A stretch of 64,000 nucleotides of DNA from Bidens hawaiensis (Eukaryota > Streptophyta > Magnoliopsida > Asterales > Asteraceae). Under the pieces are notes generated by a model. The model saw only the letters and a program-made list of their open reading frames with translations. It was not told where the DNA came from and ran no database searches. The DNA lies in NCBI GenBank assembly GCA_021521415.1, contig JAIQDT010003839.1, positions 229,670 through 293,669 on the forward strand, in the 5' to 3' direction. Of the stretch, positions 20,515 through 32,868 are shown piece by piece; the stretch's first letter is position 1; the number at the start of each line of letters is the position of its first letter. The translations under genes and the position numbers were made by a program.

Positions 20515-23500
20515 CATTTTAAATTAGTTATCTTTTTAGATAAAATAACTCATATAGTAATACATTCTTTAATTATACTCCTATCATATGTCATCGTCTA
20601 TCAAAAGACTTGAAACCCCAACCACTTACGAAGAAACGCCATAATGTACCACTATGCTACAAATTAATTACTTTTTAACCGTCGATTGTTATGTGTTATT
20701 AAACAATAAACCCAAATTGATATGTCATGAAGTTACACGTGACACGAGTAGATTGTTTGTGACCTTTAGGAAAATATGAACCGTAAAAGATTAGTAACAC
20801 GCGTAGGGCGGTTGGGATGAGTGTTTTTTTTCTTTTTGGAGTTTGGATTGTCTAAAACCGGGTACCAGACCAAATGATTAAAGAGACTAGTTCCGACATC
20901 ATAATTCGTTGATTCACTCGTTAATTAAAAATGTCACCTACATATTAACGATTTGTTGAATACCATATCAACTTAAATTATTAGATCTTTATTTATATAT
21001 TTTTTTAATTATTTCTTTTATATGTAATTAGAACTATAATTATGCTATCATTTATTAATAAACTAGTTTTATCCCGCGTGTTACGCGGGTTACTTTCCAA
21101 ATCATTGAAACTTAAAATTGTGTTGCATGAGCTTTGAGCTTCATCATGACATTCGTGGCTGCAAGTTGTAGGAATGCACACACATTAGGACTTTCCAAAT
21201 CATCACAACTTGGTTTTGTACCTTTATGCTTGCATGGAAGTTAAAGTTGTAACACAGGAGTCGAAGCTTACCAACCACATCAAGTTTGTTCATTCAAAGT
21301 GCGAGAGAATAATCCTTTTCGCATTTAAATTCTATTAAACCACACTTGTTAAACATCAACATGTTATCTAACTTAACTCAATATAATGCGTTCAAGTATT
21401 CAACTCCATATCGATACCACATAATAGAGAAGCTAAACACGTTTATATATGAAAGTGATTATTTGTGATTATGTTAATTTAAAACATTTTAGTTAATTAT
21501 AAAGATTGACAATTAATCGATTATAACAATCATTTAAGTGTTAATATAAAATCACAAATCATGGTTTTTCAATTGCCAACAAAAAGGTAGTTACGTAAAA
21601 AAGTGATGTGACTTAAAGCATATTAATGTACTATTTAGGCAGGTGTAAAACAACCATAATTTAACATGTAAGAATACAAAAAAAATCATAAATAAAAAAA
21701 TCATAAATATATATTTATAAATATGAGTTTTTATAACTATTAAAATTAATTTCTCTCTCTTTTTTCTTTCTTTTTAACTTTACCTAGCCTCGGTGTCTTT
21801 GTATTTTATAAATTAATATCTTTTTTAAATTCAAAGTTCAAACATCATTCATGCAGACAGAATGCAAACAGACAACGAGCTACACCGTTATTCTTTTTTT
21901 CAATTACAAAACCAACAGTTTTTTAAAAACAACATTGATAGATTTACCCTATTTAAATTAAAGTTTCCCAAGGTAGAAAACGTGTAAGTCAAACATTGTT
22001 CTCGTCAATTCCAATCTAGTCTTTTAACATATGTGATTATGTGTTATGTAATCTTTAGATTATTATTTAATTCAATGATATGAAATAAAAAAAGAAATAT
22101 TAAAAAAAAAACAAATTATTGACACGTAAGTAGAATTAACATCAATCAATGACCCGTACATAATATTGAGTTTCTTTTGAAATATTCAGAAAGCTTCTTT
22201 TATTCCAAAACATGTCGATCGATGTCGTGCTCAACATCAACTCTAACACGTGGACACAAACAAATCATCAAATGATTTATCTTTGTTTTTTTTGTTTTAC
22301 TTAAACATCCATGAATTCATCCAAACAAGAGTAGTGGAGCTAAAAAAAATTAGTATGGGTTCAGAATTTGTCGATGCTTGTATTTATTACCATTCGGCGT
22401 TAAAGTTATTGGGTTCGATAGAAACCGTATCGCATAATAAAAATGCAATATCATAATAAAAGTATATCGTCAACATTTGATAAATACATAATCACTTGAA
22501 ATAAAAGAAATTACATACTTTAAAAAACATTGCCATTGTGGACCGCTCGTCATCTTTTGATCACATATCTTAATTGTAATTCGATATTCACATGACGATC
22601 ACAAGTTCAACTATGATTCAGTCTTGATATTAGGATCACAAACTTCATTTTAATTAGATTCACCTTAAAAAGATTACAATAAATCATATACATACCATTG
22701 TGATTCCTTCATCTCCTATGTGTGCTTTGATTTCATGTGTGGTTTTTAATTGTGTTCAACTTTGATTTCATACTTGGGTTTGCTTATCAAGTTTTTGCTC
22801 CGTAGCGCACCGAGATATACATTATTTTTAGAAGCGTTTTTAGTATCCATGTAATAAACACTCAACATGATTATGTGAAAAGAAAGAGATAATCTTGAGT
22901 GAGTAACTTTGTAAAAGTTTTCAACAACTGAACGCGCATTTCTTTTGCCGTCGTCTTTTAAAGTAGACATGGGGACAAAACTTAAAGCTTCAAGTAGCAA
23001 GATGGATAGGTTAACGGATCTAAATGGAACAATGTTAGTGTAGGTTGAATTGGGTCGGTTTAGGTTGGGTTGACCGGGATATTCATATTTAAGGTCTCAT
23101 GCACGAATTAACATACTTTTGGGACAACTTGCCATGTTGACAAAATAGTCGAAGAACCAATCTACTATAAATGCTTGCTACAATTCTCTAGGCATACTTA
23201 TTCTTATGTCGGAGTTAATTGCCTTGTACAAATTACAGATAGTACATTCTCTAATCGAAGCTCTAGCGATTCGACATTGTTACATAGCTCTCATGTCATT
23301 CTTTAAGAAAACCTCAAGTATAGAAGGTTGAGGAAGGGGAAGGGATCAGACTTTAAACCAATTATCACTTGATGAACACTTTATCATGAATGTGTTTTCC
23401 CAAAGTTGTTATATTATCCCACCTAAACTTTGTCCAAAAATGGTTATTGAAAGAAAAGACTTGGTGAATTTGTGGTTGAAAAAGGTTAGTTGTTTAGTTA

Positions 23501-23685
23501 AGATTGTTTGGACCCATAAGGCCCTAATAAGCCCATCTTTTGAATTCAAAGACATAATAAGCCCGTATATATATATTTTTTAACTTTATAGGCTATCGCA
23601 ACTTTATAAGGCACCAAGTCATGTGACTCATCATCCTTTCCACGTCCCTGTAATCGAGCTAACGTGTTGGGTCTATTCTTGTATT
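20515..23685. other. AT-rich intergenic stretch without a recognisable gene
   Basis: Near 21065-21095 there is TTTTATCCCGCGTGTTACGC followed by GGGTTAC, a short motif typical of dispersed plant repeats. Short frames at 22250-22456, 22746-23000 and 23386-23583 have no recognisable domain and AT-biased composition. No RNA gene or element ends were found. Confidence 0.5.
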
Positions 23686-24074
23686 ATACTTTATTTATGA
23701 AGCTCAAAAATGAATTGAGGTAGGTTGACCCGGCCCCATGACCCTCTCTTACTAATACTTCTATTTCTGCCAGTCACGTATGACCATGTCTCCAGTCCCA
23801 AGTCATCTTAACGAAAAGTCTGTCTCCAATCCCAAGGCATCCAAAACAACACATCTTGAGTTTTATATTAGTTACATTAATTTTAAGTTTTATTTTAACT
23901 GTCTAGCATTTAAAGTTTCACCTTATCTTGCATTTCCAGTTATTTAAACCCACAACCATATTTATAAGAGGCGGACACAATACCGGTAAGTAGATGAATA
24001 CATCATGGTTAATTTTCATATTAATATATTCAGAATATTATAGTTTAAGCGAATAATGCAATCTAAAGGGCCTA

Positions 24075-24965
24075 CTCATTCTAGTCCTAAGAAATCAACA
24101 GTCAAAAGTCAAAACATCAACTGAAAACGTGAACAACCAATAAGTTTCTAGAAGGTTGCAAGTTATACGTACTTATCCTATAGTTGAATTTTATTAAATA
24201 GTTATTTTATTCAAACTATGTCTAGTAAAATGCTAAAACAAAGTTAAAGCTATACTAGAAGGATTAGATTACACCAATCACCTTTATTTTAACAAATTTA
24301 TTAAAGGGGGTTTTCAAGAGACACCAACGCTCCTGTATAGGGGTATATGAGACGTATATGGCCCCATATACCTCCTCGTATAGCCCTATACGTGACATAT
24401 TGACCTATATATAAGAGGATGTTTGAGTGTCCCTGATAAAACTCTTTATTAAATTTAGCAAGACCGTTATGAACAAAACAATCAAAACATTTAATGACAA
24501 TTAACATGTTTCCAATCAACCCAATCAATTAATATTCACTAAATTTGCCACCGTTGATGATCCCAATATAACTCAAAACTTTTACCTCGTTCAAGTTTTT
24601 TGACGTTTGAAGGGGATAATTTTTATGCCAGTGAAAACCAGATTGCTTACCGCTCTCCATACACACTAAGTCACTGAAAGGAATCAACCGAATGGCATGA
24701 TGAATCTTTTAGTTAATCATTTACTCAAAATCTATTTTTTTTTTAATTATATGATTTAAACAAACTATTTAAACTTTTACTTATTTCTAGAAACACCGAA
24801 AATATCATGCAATTTACATGTAAAGTCCGTGCCGTCTTTAGACAGTGGATATGCTACTAGATTCACTTGTACCGTACAACATTCGAATAGAAATAGAATA
24901 TGAAATCTATGTCGGCGGCTTCCAAGAAGAGCATAAAATCTAAGAAATTTACACGAATTACATAA
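24075..24965. other. Copy-A-specific block of unknown origin
   Basis: Absent from the paralogous segment, where AATGCAATCT continues almost directly into TTTTAAAATAAT. It holds a minus-strand frame (24301-24528) with no recognisable domain. Insertion here or deletion in copy B cannot be distinguished; no terminal repeats were found. Confidence 0.5.
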
Positions 24966-25262
24966 CGTTAAAATAATATAAACTCATGAAACAAAGAACA
25001 AACGTACAGGTAACAAAGCGTATAGCATAACTGATCAAATATACCAACTTATAACTAATGTGATAACAATCATAGCCAGTAAATCTTATAAAACCAAATA
25101 TACTCCCACTACTAATAACCATATACTCATTGGATCCCATAAATCCGAATATACCAACATAACAACTATACGAAATCCCAAATATATTCCCGAACTAAAA
25201 GTCGAAAAGACGACCTACAAGTCGAAACACAACAAAAGGAACGGAGCGAGTTACGTCATAAA

Positions 25263-25439
25263 TCAGCGATCATTGTTTCCCAGTGCCGAAATTCCACCTC
25301 CGCCACCGGGACGGCCGTTGGTGGCGGTGCCTATGAGACCAACAGCTTCGGCTACTTTGATGGCGAAAGAAAATAAAAGGACGGAAACATCTCCGAACAC
25401 TTGAGCTCTGATCTTGCCTCTTTGAATTGCCGGAGCCAT
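25263..25439 (-). CDS. Small protein of unknown function, 58 aa (paralogue A)
   Basis: ATG at 25439, TGA at 25263-25265. The protein starts MAPAIQRGKIRAQVFGDVS, continues VLLFSFAIKVAEAVGLIG, and ends in a Gly-rich tail before ALGNNDR. I do not recognise the family. Support for a real gene is that the first 35 residues are nearly identical in the protein at 49097-49252, while the tails and introns of spacing differ. The 5' leader CTCCTCACCGGATTCCGATC is shared too. A TATA-like CTTATAAAAG lies about 75 bp upstream. There is no cleavable signal peptide. The stretch VSVLLFSFAIKVAEAVGLI is hydrophobic and amphipathic. The downstream (3' UTR) side also matches the paralogues. Confidence 0.7.
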   Translation of the reverse strand: MAPAIQRGKIRAQVFGDVSVLLFSFAIKVAEAVGLIGTATNGRPGGGGGISALGNNDR

Positions 25440-25513
25440 TATCGGAGATGATCGGAATCCGGTGAGGAGTGGAATGTAATTTGGAGTTGAGAATTATGTG
25501 GTGGGGACAATGG

Positions 25514-25523
25514 CTTTTATAAG
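25514..25523 (-). promoter_or_regulatory. TATA box of the small gene (paralogue A)
   Basis: CTTATAAAAG on the minus strand, about 75 bp before the ATG. The paralogue at 49252 has TATATAAAACC at a similar distance. Confidence 0.55.
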
Positions 25524-25559
25524 CGGATAAAATCTTACTTGTCATTTATTAATTAATTA

Positions 25560-26830
25560 AATCTAAATGCCATTTTTTTCTTTCCAACTTATTATATGTT
25601 TTGTACTGATTTTTGTCAACGCAGTTAAATACTTATCTAGTTTGCATGACTTGCTAGTCTTGCTTCGTAATAAGTTATAAGATTGTTGGGTTCTTTATTT
25701 AGAAAGTAAAAAACTTATTTTCATTCAAATTAAATTTAAACTATCATATAAGTTTAATTGGTTTTTAAAAAACTAGCTAGTAATATGAATTTAACTATTT
25801 ATTTATTTTACAAGGTTATAGTATAAATGTACGTATTACGTTTAAGAATGAATAAAAATGGTAAAAGAAAACAATGAAAAAATAAAAATTATTCATAAAC
25901 ATTCTTTTCTCTCTAAATCCCTCTTAATTTCCCTTTCTCTCCAGGGATCTCTAAGAGAGTTGTCAACCTCAACTAACGTCCATGTTAGTGGCCCGGACAT
26001 GTTTCGGGATGCCGTTGCCCGCTAGTAACCAAACTTAATATCCTCATCAAACGAATGACATCTTATTCGTTCAAGAAAAAAAAAGTCCTTGTAGTTTCTT
26101 CAAACCAGAGCATCTATAATACTCAAAGTTTGATATCTTGGCATCATTTCTAGTAACTCCTCAACATGAAGTTCCACCAGATGAAACAATTGGTGTTATT
26201 CAACCTTGACAGATACATAGGGCTGCAAATACTTATAGAAAGAATAAGACATTTCAATTTTCATATTTGACTTAGTTTTCAGATTGTTGGCTTAGGAGGA
26301 AAATGAATGGACTCTTTTTCTTTCTTTCTCTATATATCACCGCAAACTGAAAGGAAAAATGGCATCACTCATCCATACGTGGTCGATTCACATTTGTGCG
26401 TAAAAAACAGGCAATGATATACACCCACAATACGACATCTTTAGGTGTTTATTTGTTACCGCTAGCGTGCTCATTCATTACGTTCATGGAAGACCTATGC
26501 GACTTATAAGCTTGATTCCTATGATAGGAATCAATAATCATAGATGAAAATTTAACTTATGTTCTAATCCGATTGAATTATATATAAAATAATCCGATAA
26601 GACCATTCGATTTTCTGAAATATTTTATTTCAAGCCAGTTATAGTTTCGACGTTAATAAAAGAGGTTAAAAGCTATATAACTATTTTATATTAATAGAAC
26701 AAAGATATAATATTTTATTATTAGAATACTTGCAAATTAAATACCAAAAGGCACATAACAAAAAAACAATTCTAAGTCCTCAAATTTCAACATTCATTAA
26801 TGTTTCGTACTTTCGTTACATGTTGGTGGG
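25560..26830. other. Intergenic, nothing recognised
   Basis: AT-rich with no supported frames; ends at the Tekay insertion target CTACT. Confidence 0.5.
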
Positions 26831-27334
26831 GCTACTTGTCACACCCGGCCCTGAACGGCGGAAACAGCCGGACGCGCGCGAGTGGGGATTGATAATTAAG
26901 CACGGGCCATTGCAACCATTCAAAGTAAGATTTTCATTGCGCATGAAATGTTTAATACAAATACATTACATTGTTTAAAAATTACATAAAAACATCCAAG
27001 TATGAAAACTGTTGAAGATTTCCACGCCATATCCCCTTGCGCGGCGGGAACAACCGTGCGCATCGAAGGGATAGAACTAAAATCTTCCAAAAAGCTAGTT
27101 TTAGATGTTCAGCGTGAGGTGCTCTAAGTGTGACTCCATGCGTTACCTAGTTATCTCCTGAAAGACACGTAAAACATTTGAATCAGTATAAACTGAGTGA
27201 GTTCACAAGTTTTAGTAACTTGATAAATCGTATTGCATCATAATCTTGATAAAAATCATTCTGAAACATAATTCTGATAGCATCATTAAACACATGCTTG
27301 GTAAAACATAGTTCTATCAACATATTCTGATAAA

Positions 27335-27660
27335 ATCGTTCCGCGGGTTACGCGCGAACATTCCTGGGAACTGTGCTCGTCTGTGTAAGTGGCGCTGCCA
27401 CTACGAGCGAAATAAGTAATACCGTCCCGCGGGTTACGCGCGGACACTTCTGAAAAACCGTGCTCGTCTGTGTAAGTGGCGCTGCCACTACGAGCGAAAT
27501 AATACCGTCCCGCGGGTTACGCGCGGACGTTGTGCCGGAAAACAAGGCGCTCATCTGCGTAAGAGGAGCGACCTCTACGAGCGGGCTCAATCCCATAGTA
27601 CTGCCCCGTGACATGCTAGGCACTCGTCTGTGTAAGAGGTGCGACCCCTACGAGTGGGTG
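27335..27660. repeat. ~85-bp tandem array in the Tekay LTR
   Basis: Three to four units with CGCGGGTTACGCGCGGAC, CTCGTCTGTGTAAG and GGCGCTGCCACTACGAGCG. The identical array is at 34337-34662 in the other LTR. Confidence 0.85.
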
Positions 27661-28899
27661 GATCAAACCAGCAGTCCCTACCCTTAGAGTTCCAATGGTA
27701 AAGTGATCACTTACTCGTATCTTGCGCACTCATATCGAAACCCATAGATAACCGTTTGCATTGCTCGTAAATATACCATAATGAAACATTATTTAAACAC
27801 ATAATTGCTTGCATTGCTTGTAAGAGTATCATGATAAAACATAATTTAGGTACGTGTCCCTCGCCCCGAAAACAGTTTAAAATAGTGAAAACAGTGAAAA
27901 TAGGGGCTGTGAGACTCACCTGTGGTTCTTGTTAAGGGATTAATCGAGATTCGGGTTTTCTTGGTGTTGGCCTTTGAATTGAAGGTCTAGAATACGATTA
28001 AATTACAAGAAGTATATATAAGAAATAGGAGAATATAAGGGTTGGAAAGTAGATCTCAAGGTTATAATCTCGGCTTACCTAGTAACAGGATCGGAAATGA
28101 AAACAACGGATGCTTGGGAGATGATTAGTGCAAGTTTGCAGTTCTTAAGAGAGAAGTTTGAAGTGTGTTTTGGGTGATAATTTAGGTTACATATTTATAG
28201 GCAAACTCAAGGGAACACAATCCCTTGCTTTAGGGGATTGTAATCTTTTCATATCTAGGTGTAATGATGATAAAGTATGGAAATTATTATTATTTATTTA
28301 AAAGTGGAGGAGTGGATAAAAGATTTTGATTTGATTTGGACAGGGCATGCAGGTCTGTGGTTGGTGGGAGTAGGGTGGCTGACAGTTGACTTTTCATGTT
28401 ACAGTATGCTTTTTCAGGTGCTTTTGTCAGTGTACAGTTAAAAAGTAGAAATTTCTGAAACACGCTACTGTTTCCTTTTGGGCGGGAATAATCCTCCTTA
28501 AATCTGGAGATTAGGCTAAGTGTTCTGCGCGTATAACTTTGTGCGCATAGCTTTCAGCGTGAAGGACATTTCTTTGCTGCGGGTAGGTGCGTAACCTTCT
28601 CGCAGTTAGGGACATTGAGTTTCATTTGTAGATTCTCCAGGTGGTCTTGGTATTTCAACATAGTGATCAGTCATGTTGAAGTCAATTCCATCTTGGAGCT
28701 TCAGGCAAACTAGCTCTCAATGTTCCCGCCATGCGGGGAGGTTAGTTCCCCTTCCGCATGCGCATAAACGTTTTGGGATGCACCCGCCTTAGCATCATGC
28801 GGGATGGTCAACCCATTAGACAACATAACGTTAAGTTACATGAAAACATAAAGCCAAAACATTCGCGCATGGCGCATATAACATATGCCCACGCTGGTT

Positions 28900-29060
28900 C
28901 TTACATCGCGCGCTCGCGCAGGGCGCACATAACGTGCCCATGCTGACTCTAACATAGCGCGCTCGCGCAGGGCGCACATAACACATGCCCGCGCTGATTC
29001 TGACATAGCGCGCTCGCGCAGGGCGCACATAACATGCCCGCGCTGACTCTAATATAGCGC
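28900..29060. repeat. ~50-bp tandem array in the Tekay LTR
   Basis: Three good units of GCGCGCTCGCGCAGGGCGCA plus CATAACATGCC and CGCTGACTCTAA, with decayed partial units on each side. The same array is at 35902-36062. Confidence 0.85.
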
Positions 29061-29135
29061 ACATAATATTCACAATCACCTAATTATTAGGTTGATTACT
29101 TAGTTTATAGGGTTGGGAAATTACCGGGTGTCACA

Positions 29136-29145
29136 TTTTCCCCTT
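29136..29145 (-). promoter_or_regulatory. Polypurine tract of the Tekay element
   Basis: AAGGGGAAAA on the minus strand, directly before the 3' LTR. It primes plus-strand DNA synthesis in reverse transcription. Confidence 0.8.
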
Positions 29146-29169
29146 GTTAAGAGAATTTCGTCCCGAAAT

Positions 29170-29580
29170 TTAGGAGACGTCGCTGGCAGAAGCCATGCTC
29201 TGAAAGAGGTGTGGGTATTTCATGCGCATCTGGTCTTCTCTTTCCCAAGTGAATTCAGGCCCACGCCTTGAGTTCCATTGAACCTTTACTAACTTGATTC
29301 TGCTTCTGCGTAACTTTTGTTCTTTCCAATCGGTTACTGCTATAGGTTCTTCTACGAAGTGCAGTTGTTTGTCGATGTGAATCTCTTCCAACGGCAAAAT
29401 CAACGTTTCGTCAGATAAGCACTTTTTGAGGTTGGACACATGAAACGTATCATGAACTCCACTGAGTTCGGCGGGTAAACGGAGTTTATAAGCAACCGGA
29501 CCGATCCTTTCCAGGATCTCAAATGGTCCAACGTAGCGCGGATTCAACTTTCCTCGCTTGCCGAAACGGGGGACTCCTTT
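29170..29580 (-). pseudogene. Tekay integrase tail and chromodomain (separate frame from pol)
   Basis: This frame begins [19 protein letters not shown], the GPF-like region after the integrase core, and continues to [13 protein letters not shown]. The C-terminal chromodomain reads [19 protein letters not shown], then [19 protein letters not shown] and MRMKYPHLF, the diagnostic end of Tekay/Del chromoviruses. The chromodomain is thought to steer integration toward histone-marked chromatin. It is out of frame with the main pol frame by one base near 29575. Confidence 0.88.
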
Positions 29581-32403
29581 CCATGGAGACTTTCAAAAGT
29601 ACTCTATCCCCTACTTGAAACTCCAACGGTTTCCTTCGCACATCTGCGTAGCTCTTCTGTCTGTCGCGCGCTGTCTTAAGGCGATCCCGTATCTGAAAAA
29701 TCTTGTCTGTTGTTTCTTGGATCAATTCTGGACCAGTCATTTGCTTGTAACCCACTTCAGCCCAGCACAGTGGGGATCTACACTTGCGCCCATACAAAGC
29801 TTCAAACGGCGCAGCCTTGAGGCTTGTGTGATAACTGTTGTTGTAAGAAAATTCAACCAATGGGAGATGAGTATCCCAGCTACCTCCGAAATCGATTGCG
29901 CACGCGCGCAGCATATCTTCCAATGTCTGGATTGTTCGCTCGCTTTGTCCATCCGTTTGGGGATGATATGCCGTACTCATGTCAAGACGAGTACCTAAAG
30001 CCCCTTGTAACGATCTCCAAAACCTCGAGGTGAACCGACTATCTCTATCAGAAATGATGGACACTGGGACTCCATGTTTTGAAACTACTTCTCGAATATA
30101 CAATCGGGCTAACTTTTCCATCTTATCGGTTTCCTTGATCGGCAGGAAGTGCGCTGACTTAGTTAGCCGATCCACAATAACCCAGATCGTGTCATAACCC
30201 CCAGGTGTCCTTGGCAGTTTGGTGATGAAGTCCATAGAGATTTGTTCCCACTTCCACATAGGAATTTCTGGCTGTTGAAGCAACCCTGATGGTTTCTGGT
30301 ATTCAGCCTTCACCTTCGAACACGTCAGGCATTTACTGACATACGTCGCGATGGCGCCCTTCAGATTGGGCCACCAATACAACGCTTTAACATCTTGGTA
30401 CATCTTGTCTGCGCCAGGATGTACGGAATACCGCGTCTTGTGAGCTTCGTTTAATACTTGCTCGCGCAATCCTCCCTTGAGAGGGACCCGTATGCGGTTA
30501 GCGAAATATAGATTGCCGTTCTCTTTAAGTTCCAAACTCTTAATCATACCCCCAAGGCATTCGTTTTTAACAAACTCTGGTTTTAAGGCTTCTTGCTGAG
30601 CATCTCGGATGCGGGTAGAGAGATATGCGCGAATGGTCAACCTTAGAGCCTTGACTCGTAGCGTTTTTATTCGCTCCTTCCTACTTAGCGCGTCTGCTAC
30701 CACATTCGCCTTTCCAGGGTGGTACTTAATTTCACAATCATAATCATTTAACAACTCCACCCATCTTCGTTGCCTCATGTTTAAATCCTTTTGATCAAAT
30801 ATATGTTGAAGGCTCTTGTGATCCGTAAAGATTATACACTTTGTACCATAGAGGTAATGGCGCCAAATCTTTAGCGCGAAGACAACCGCTCCAAGTTCCA
30901 GATCATGCGTTGTGTAGTTCTTTTCATTGGTCTTGAGTTGGCGCGAGGCATATGCTATGACTTTGTCTCGCTGCATAAGGACACATCCGAGTCCCTGGTG
31001 TGAAGCGTCGCAGTAAACGACGATGTCATCCGTCCCCTCGGGCAGAGACAAAATTGGCGCACTACATAACTTCTGTTTTAACATTTGAAATGCTGCTTCC
31101 TGATTTTCGCCCCAAACAAACTTCTTGTCTTTCTGAGTTAGCGCGGTCAGTGGTAGAGTTATCTTGGAGAAGTTCTCAATGAAGCGTCGATAGTAGCCAG
31201 CTAGTCCTAGGAATTGCCTCACCTCAGTTGGGGTTTTTGGCGCTTCCCAGTTTTCGATGGCCTTGACCTTGGAAGGATCGACGTGTATTCCTTTCTCGTT
31301 TACAACGTGACCGAGAAAGTGAACTTCTCTAAGCCAAAACTCACACTTGGAAAACTTCGCATACAACTTTTCTTTCCTCAACAATTCCAAAATCAATCTC
31401 AGGTGTTGCTCATGCTCGGCCTTGGTCCGAGAGTAAATCAGAATATCATCTATAAACACAATTACAAATTTATCCAAGTATGGTTTGCACACACGGTTCA
31501 TCAGATCCATGAATACAGCCGGCGCATTAGTTAGCCCGAAAGGCATCACTAAGAACTCATAATGGCCGTATCTAGTTCGGAAGGCTGTTTTCGGCACATC
31601 TTCCTCATGGACCCTAAGTTGGTGGTATCCTGACCGTAGATCTATCTTCGAATAATAACTGGATCCCTGCAACTGGTCAAATAAGTCGTCAATCATCGGT
31701 AAGGGGTACCGATTCTTGACTGTCAGCTTGTTCAGCTCCCTATAGTCAATACACATTCTGAACGAACCATCCTTCTTCTTAACAAACAGTACTGGAGCTC
31801 CCCAAGGTGAAAAGCTTGGGCGTATGAAACCCTTGTCCAATAGTTCCTGTAACTGATTGGATAGCTCTTGCATCTCAGATGGAGCTAATCGATAAGGCGC
31901 TCGAGCTACTGGCGCAGCTCCTGGGACTAAATCAATACGAAATTCGACTTGTCGCGGCGGCGGTAATCCGGGCAAATCTTCAGGAAAAACTTCTGGAAAT
32001 TCGCGCACTACTGGTAAGTCTTCAATTCTTCGCTCATCTCCTTCCTTCTCTACTACATGCGCCAGGAAGGCGTAGCACCCTTTCCTTAGGCACTTGCGCG
32101 CCTTTAGGCACGAAATCAGTTTCGTCGCAACTCCCCTTCTTTCCCCTTGAATTACCAAGGTTTCTCCGTTCAACAGTGGGATCCGAACCTGCTTCTCATG
32201 GCAAATAACCTCTGCGTGGTTCTCGACTAACCAATCCATACCTACCACAATGTCAAAACTTCCCAAGTCTATTGGCAACAAGTTAATATTGAACCCGTGA
32301 CCTCCCATGACTATTACACATTGTTCAGTCTTTTCGTTCGCGCATAACTGCCTACCATTGGCTAGTTCTATAGTATAAGGTGTGTCTAGCCTACTGGTTG
32401 CTA
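29519..32403 (-). pseudogene. Tekay pol: protease C-part, RT, RNase H, integrase
   Basis: One long frame on the minus strand. After the end of the retropepsin ([12 protein letters not shown]) come the RT core with [17 protein letters not shown], the catalytic FIDDILIYS (about residue 285 counted from the Met at 32308), and RNase H with [10 protein letters not shown] and [12 protein letters not shown]. The integrase follows, with HHCC finger ([10 protein letters not shown] ... CLTCSKVK) and core catalytic residues in [18 protein letters not shown] and [14 protein letters not shown]. It converts element RNA to DNA and inserts it. The frame is separated by one-base breaks from the protease active site upstream (near 32403) and the chromodomain downstream (near 29575). 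Confidence 0.92.
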
Positions 32404-32406
32404 GGC

Positions 32407-32868
32407 CTAGGGAGTTTTAAACTCAGCAGATATAAAACTTAGGTCAGCGCCAGTATCAAATAAGACAGATGCAAAATGGCCGTTAAGCAAAAACGTACCG
32501 GTCACCACATTCGGCTCTTCTTTAGCTTCGCTTGCGCCGATCACAAAAGCTCTCCCGCGAGCTTGGTTTCCCTTTTGTGGGCAATCCCGACTGAAATGCC
32601 CTGGTTTTCCGCATGCGTAGCAGTTGTCACTGGCTCCAGCTTCTTTAGCATGGCAATTCACCGTCTTGTGCCCTGGCCTGTTACATTTGGCGCACGTGAC
32701 GCTCGCGCATTCACCCTCGTGGTGAAACTTGCATTTGTTGCACCATGGGTAAGGCCCGCTGTATCCTTTCCTTGATGGCTCCGCGGCTTGGATCGCGTAA
32801 ACCCTTGCGCTTTCCTGCTTCTTGAACGGTGGCTGCTTGGAGTCGGACCCTCGGTGGTGAGTTCCATT
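32407..32868 (-). pseudogene. Tekay gag C-terminus (zinc knuckles) and retropepsin active site
   Basis: The frame carries CNKCKFHHEGEC-type and CAKCNRPGHKTVNC cysteine/histidine clusters, then the CCHC knuckle CYACGKPGHFSRDC for RNA binding. It continues to the aspartic protease motif LFDTGADLSFIS near 32430. It stops at 32407 where a one-base loss shifts it out of the pol frame. At its upstream end it is out of frame with the main gag frame. Confidence 0.85.

Larger units (their letters stand above)
23690..25445. repeat. Segmental duplication, copy A (pairs with 55728-56880)
   Basis: Collinear blocks shared with 55728-56880 include TTATTTATGAAGCTCAAAAA and TGAATTGAGG, then CAGTCACGTATGACC, ACAACACATC, CACCTTATCTTGCATTT, GAATAATGCAATCT, TCATGAAACAAAGAACAAAC, and the small gene at the right end. 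About 890 bp (24075-24965) is present only here. Divergence is visible throughout, so the duplication is old. Confidence 0.8.
26837..29135 (-). repeat. 3' LTR of the Tekay element
   Basis: Starts (plus) TGTCACACCCGG and ends CCGGGTGTCACA. A TATA-like CCTATAAATATG is on the minus strand near 28200. It contains two GC-rich tandem arrays (27335-27660 and 28900-29060). Short frames within it are not genes. Confidence 0.95.

Noticed and set aside
24301..24528. 75-codon minus-strand frame in the copy-A-specific block
   Set aside because: No domain, AT-biased, and absent from the paralogous segment.
27348..27687. Overlapping open frames in the Tekay LTR, repeated at 34350-34689
   Set aside because: They are translations of the 85-bp LTR tandem array, duplicated because both LTRs contain it.
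28900..29060. Regular repeats with spacers, considered as a CRISPR-like array
   Set aside because: The units are direct tandem repeats without unique spacers, sit in an LTR of a plant retrotransposon, and occur in both LTRs.
28831..29079. Arg/Ala-rich repetitive frames, repeated at 35833-36081
   Set aside because: Produced by the 50-bp GCGCGC array in the LTR; no start context or domain.
29558..29998. 146-codon plus-strand frame opposite Tekay pol
   Set aside because: Shadow of the integrase-coding strand, with no domain.
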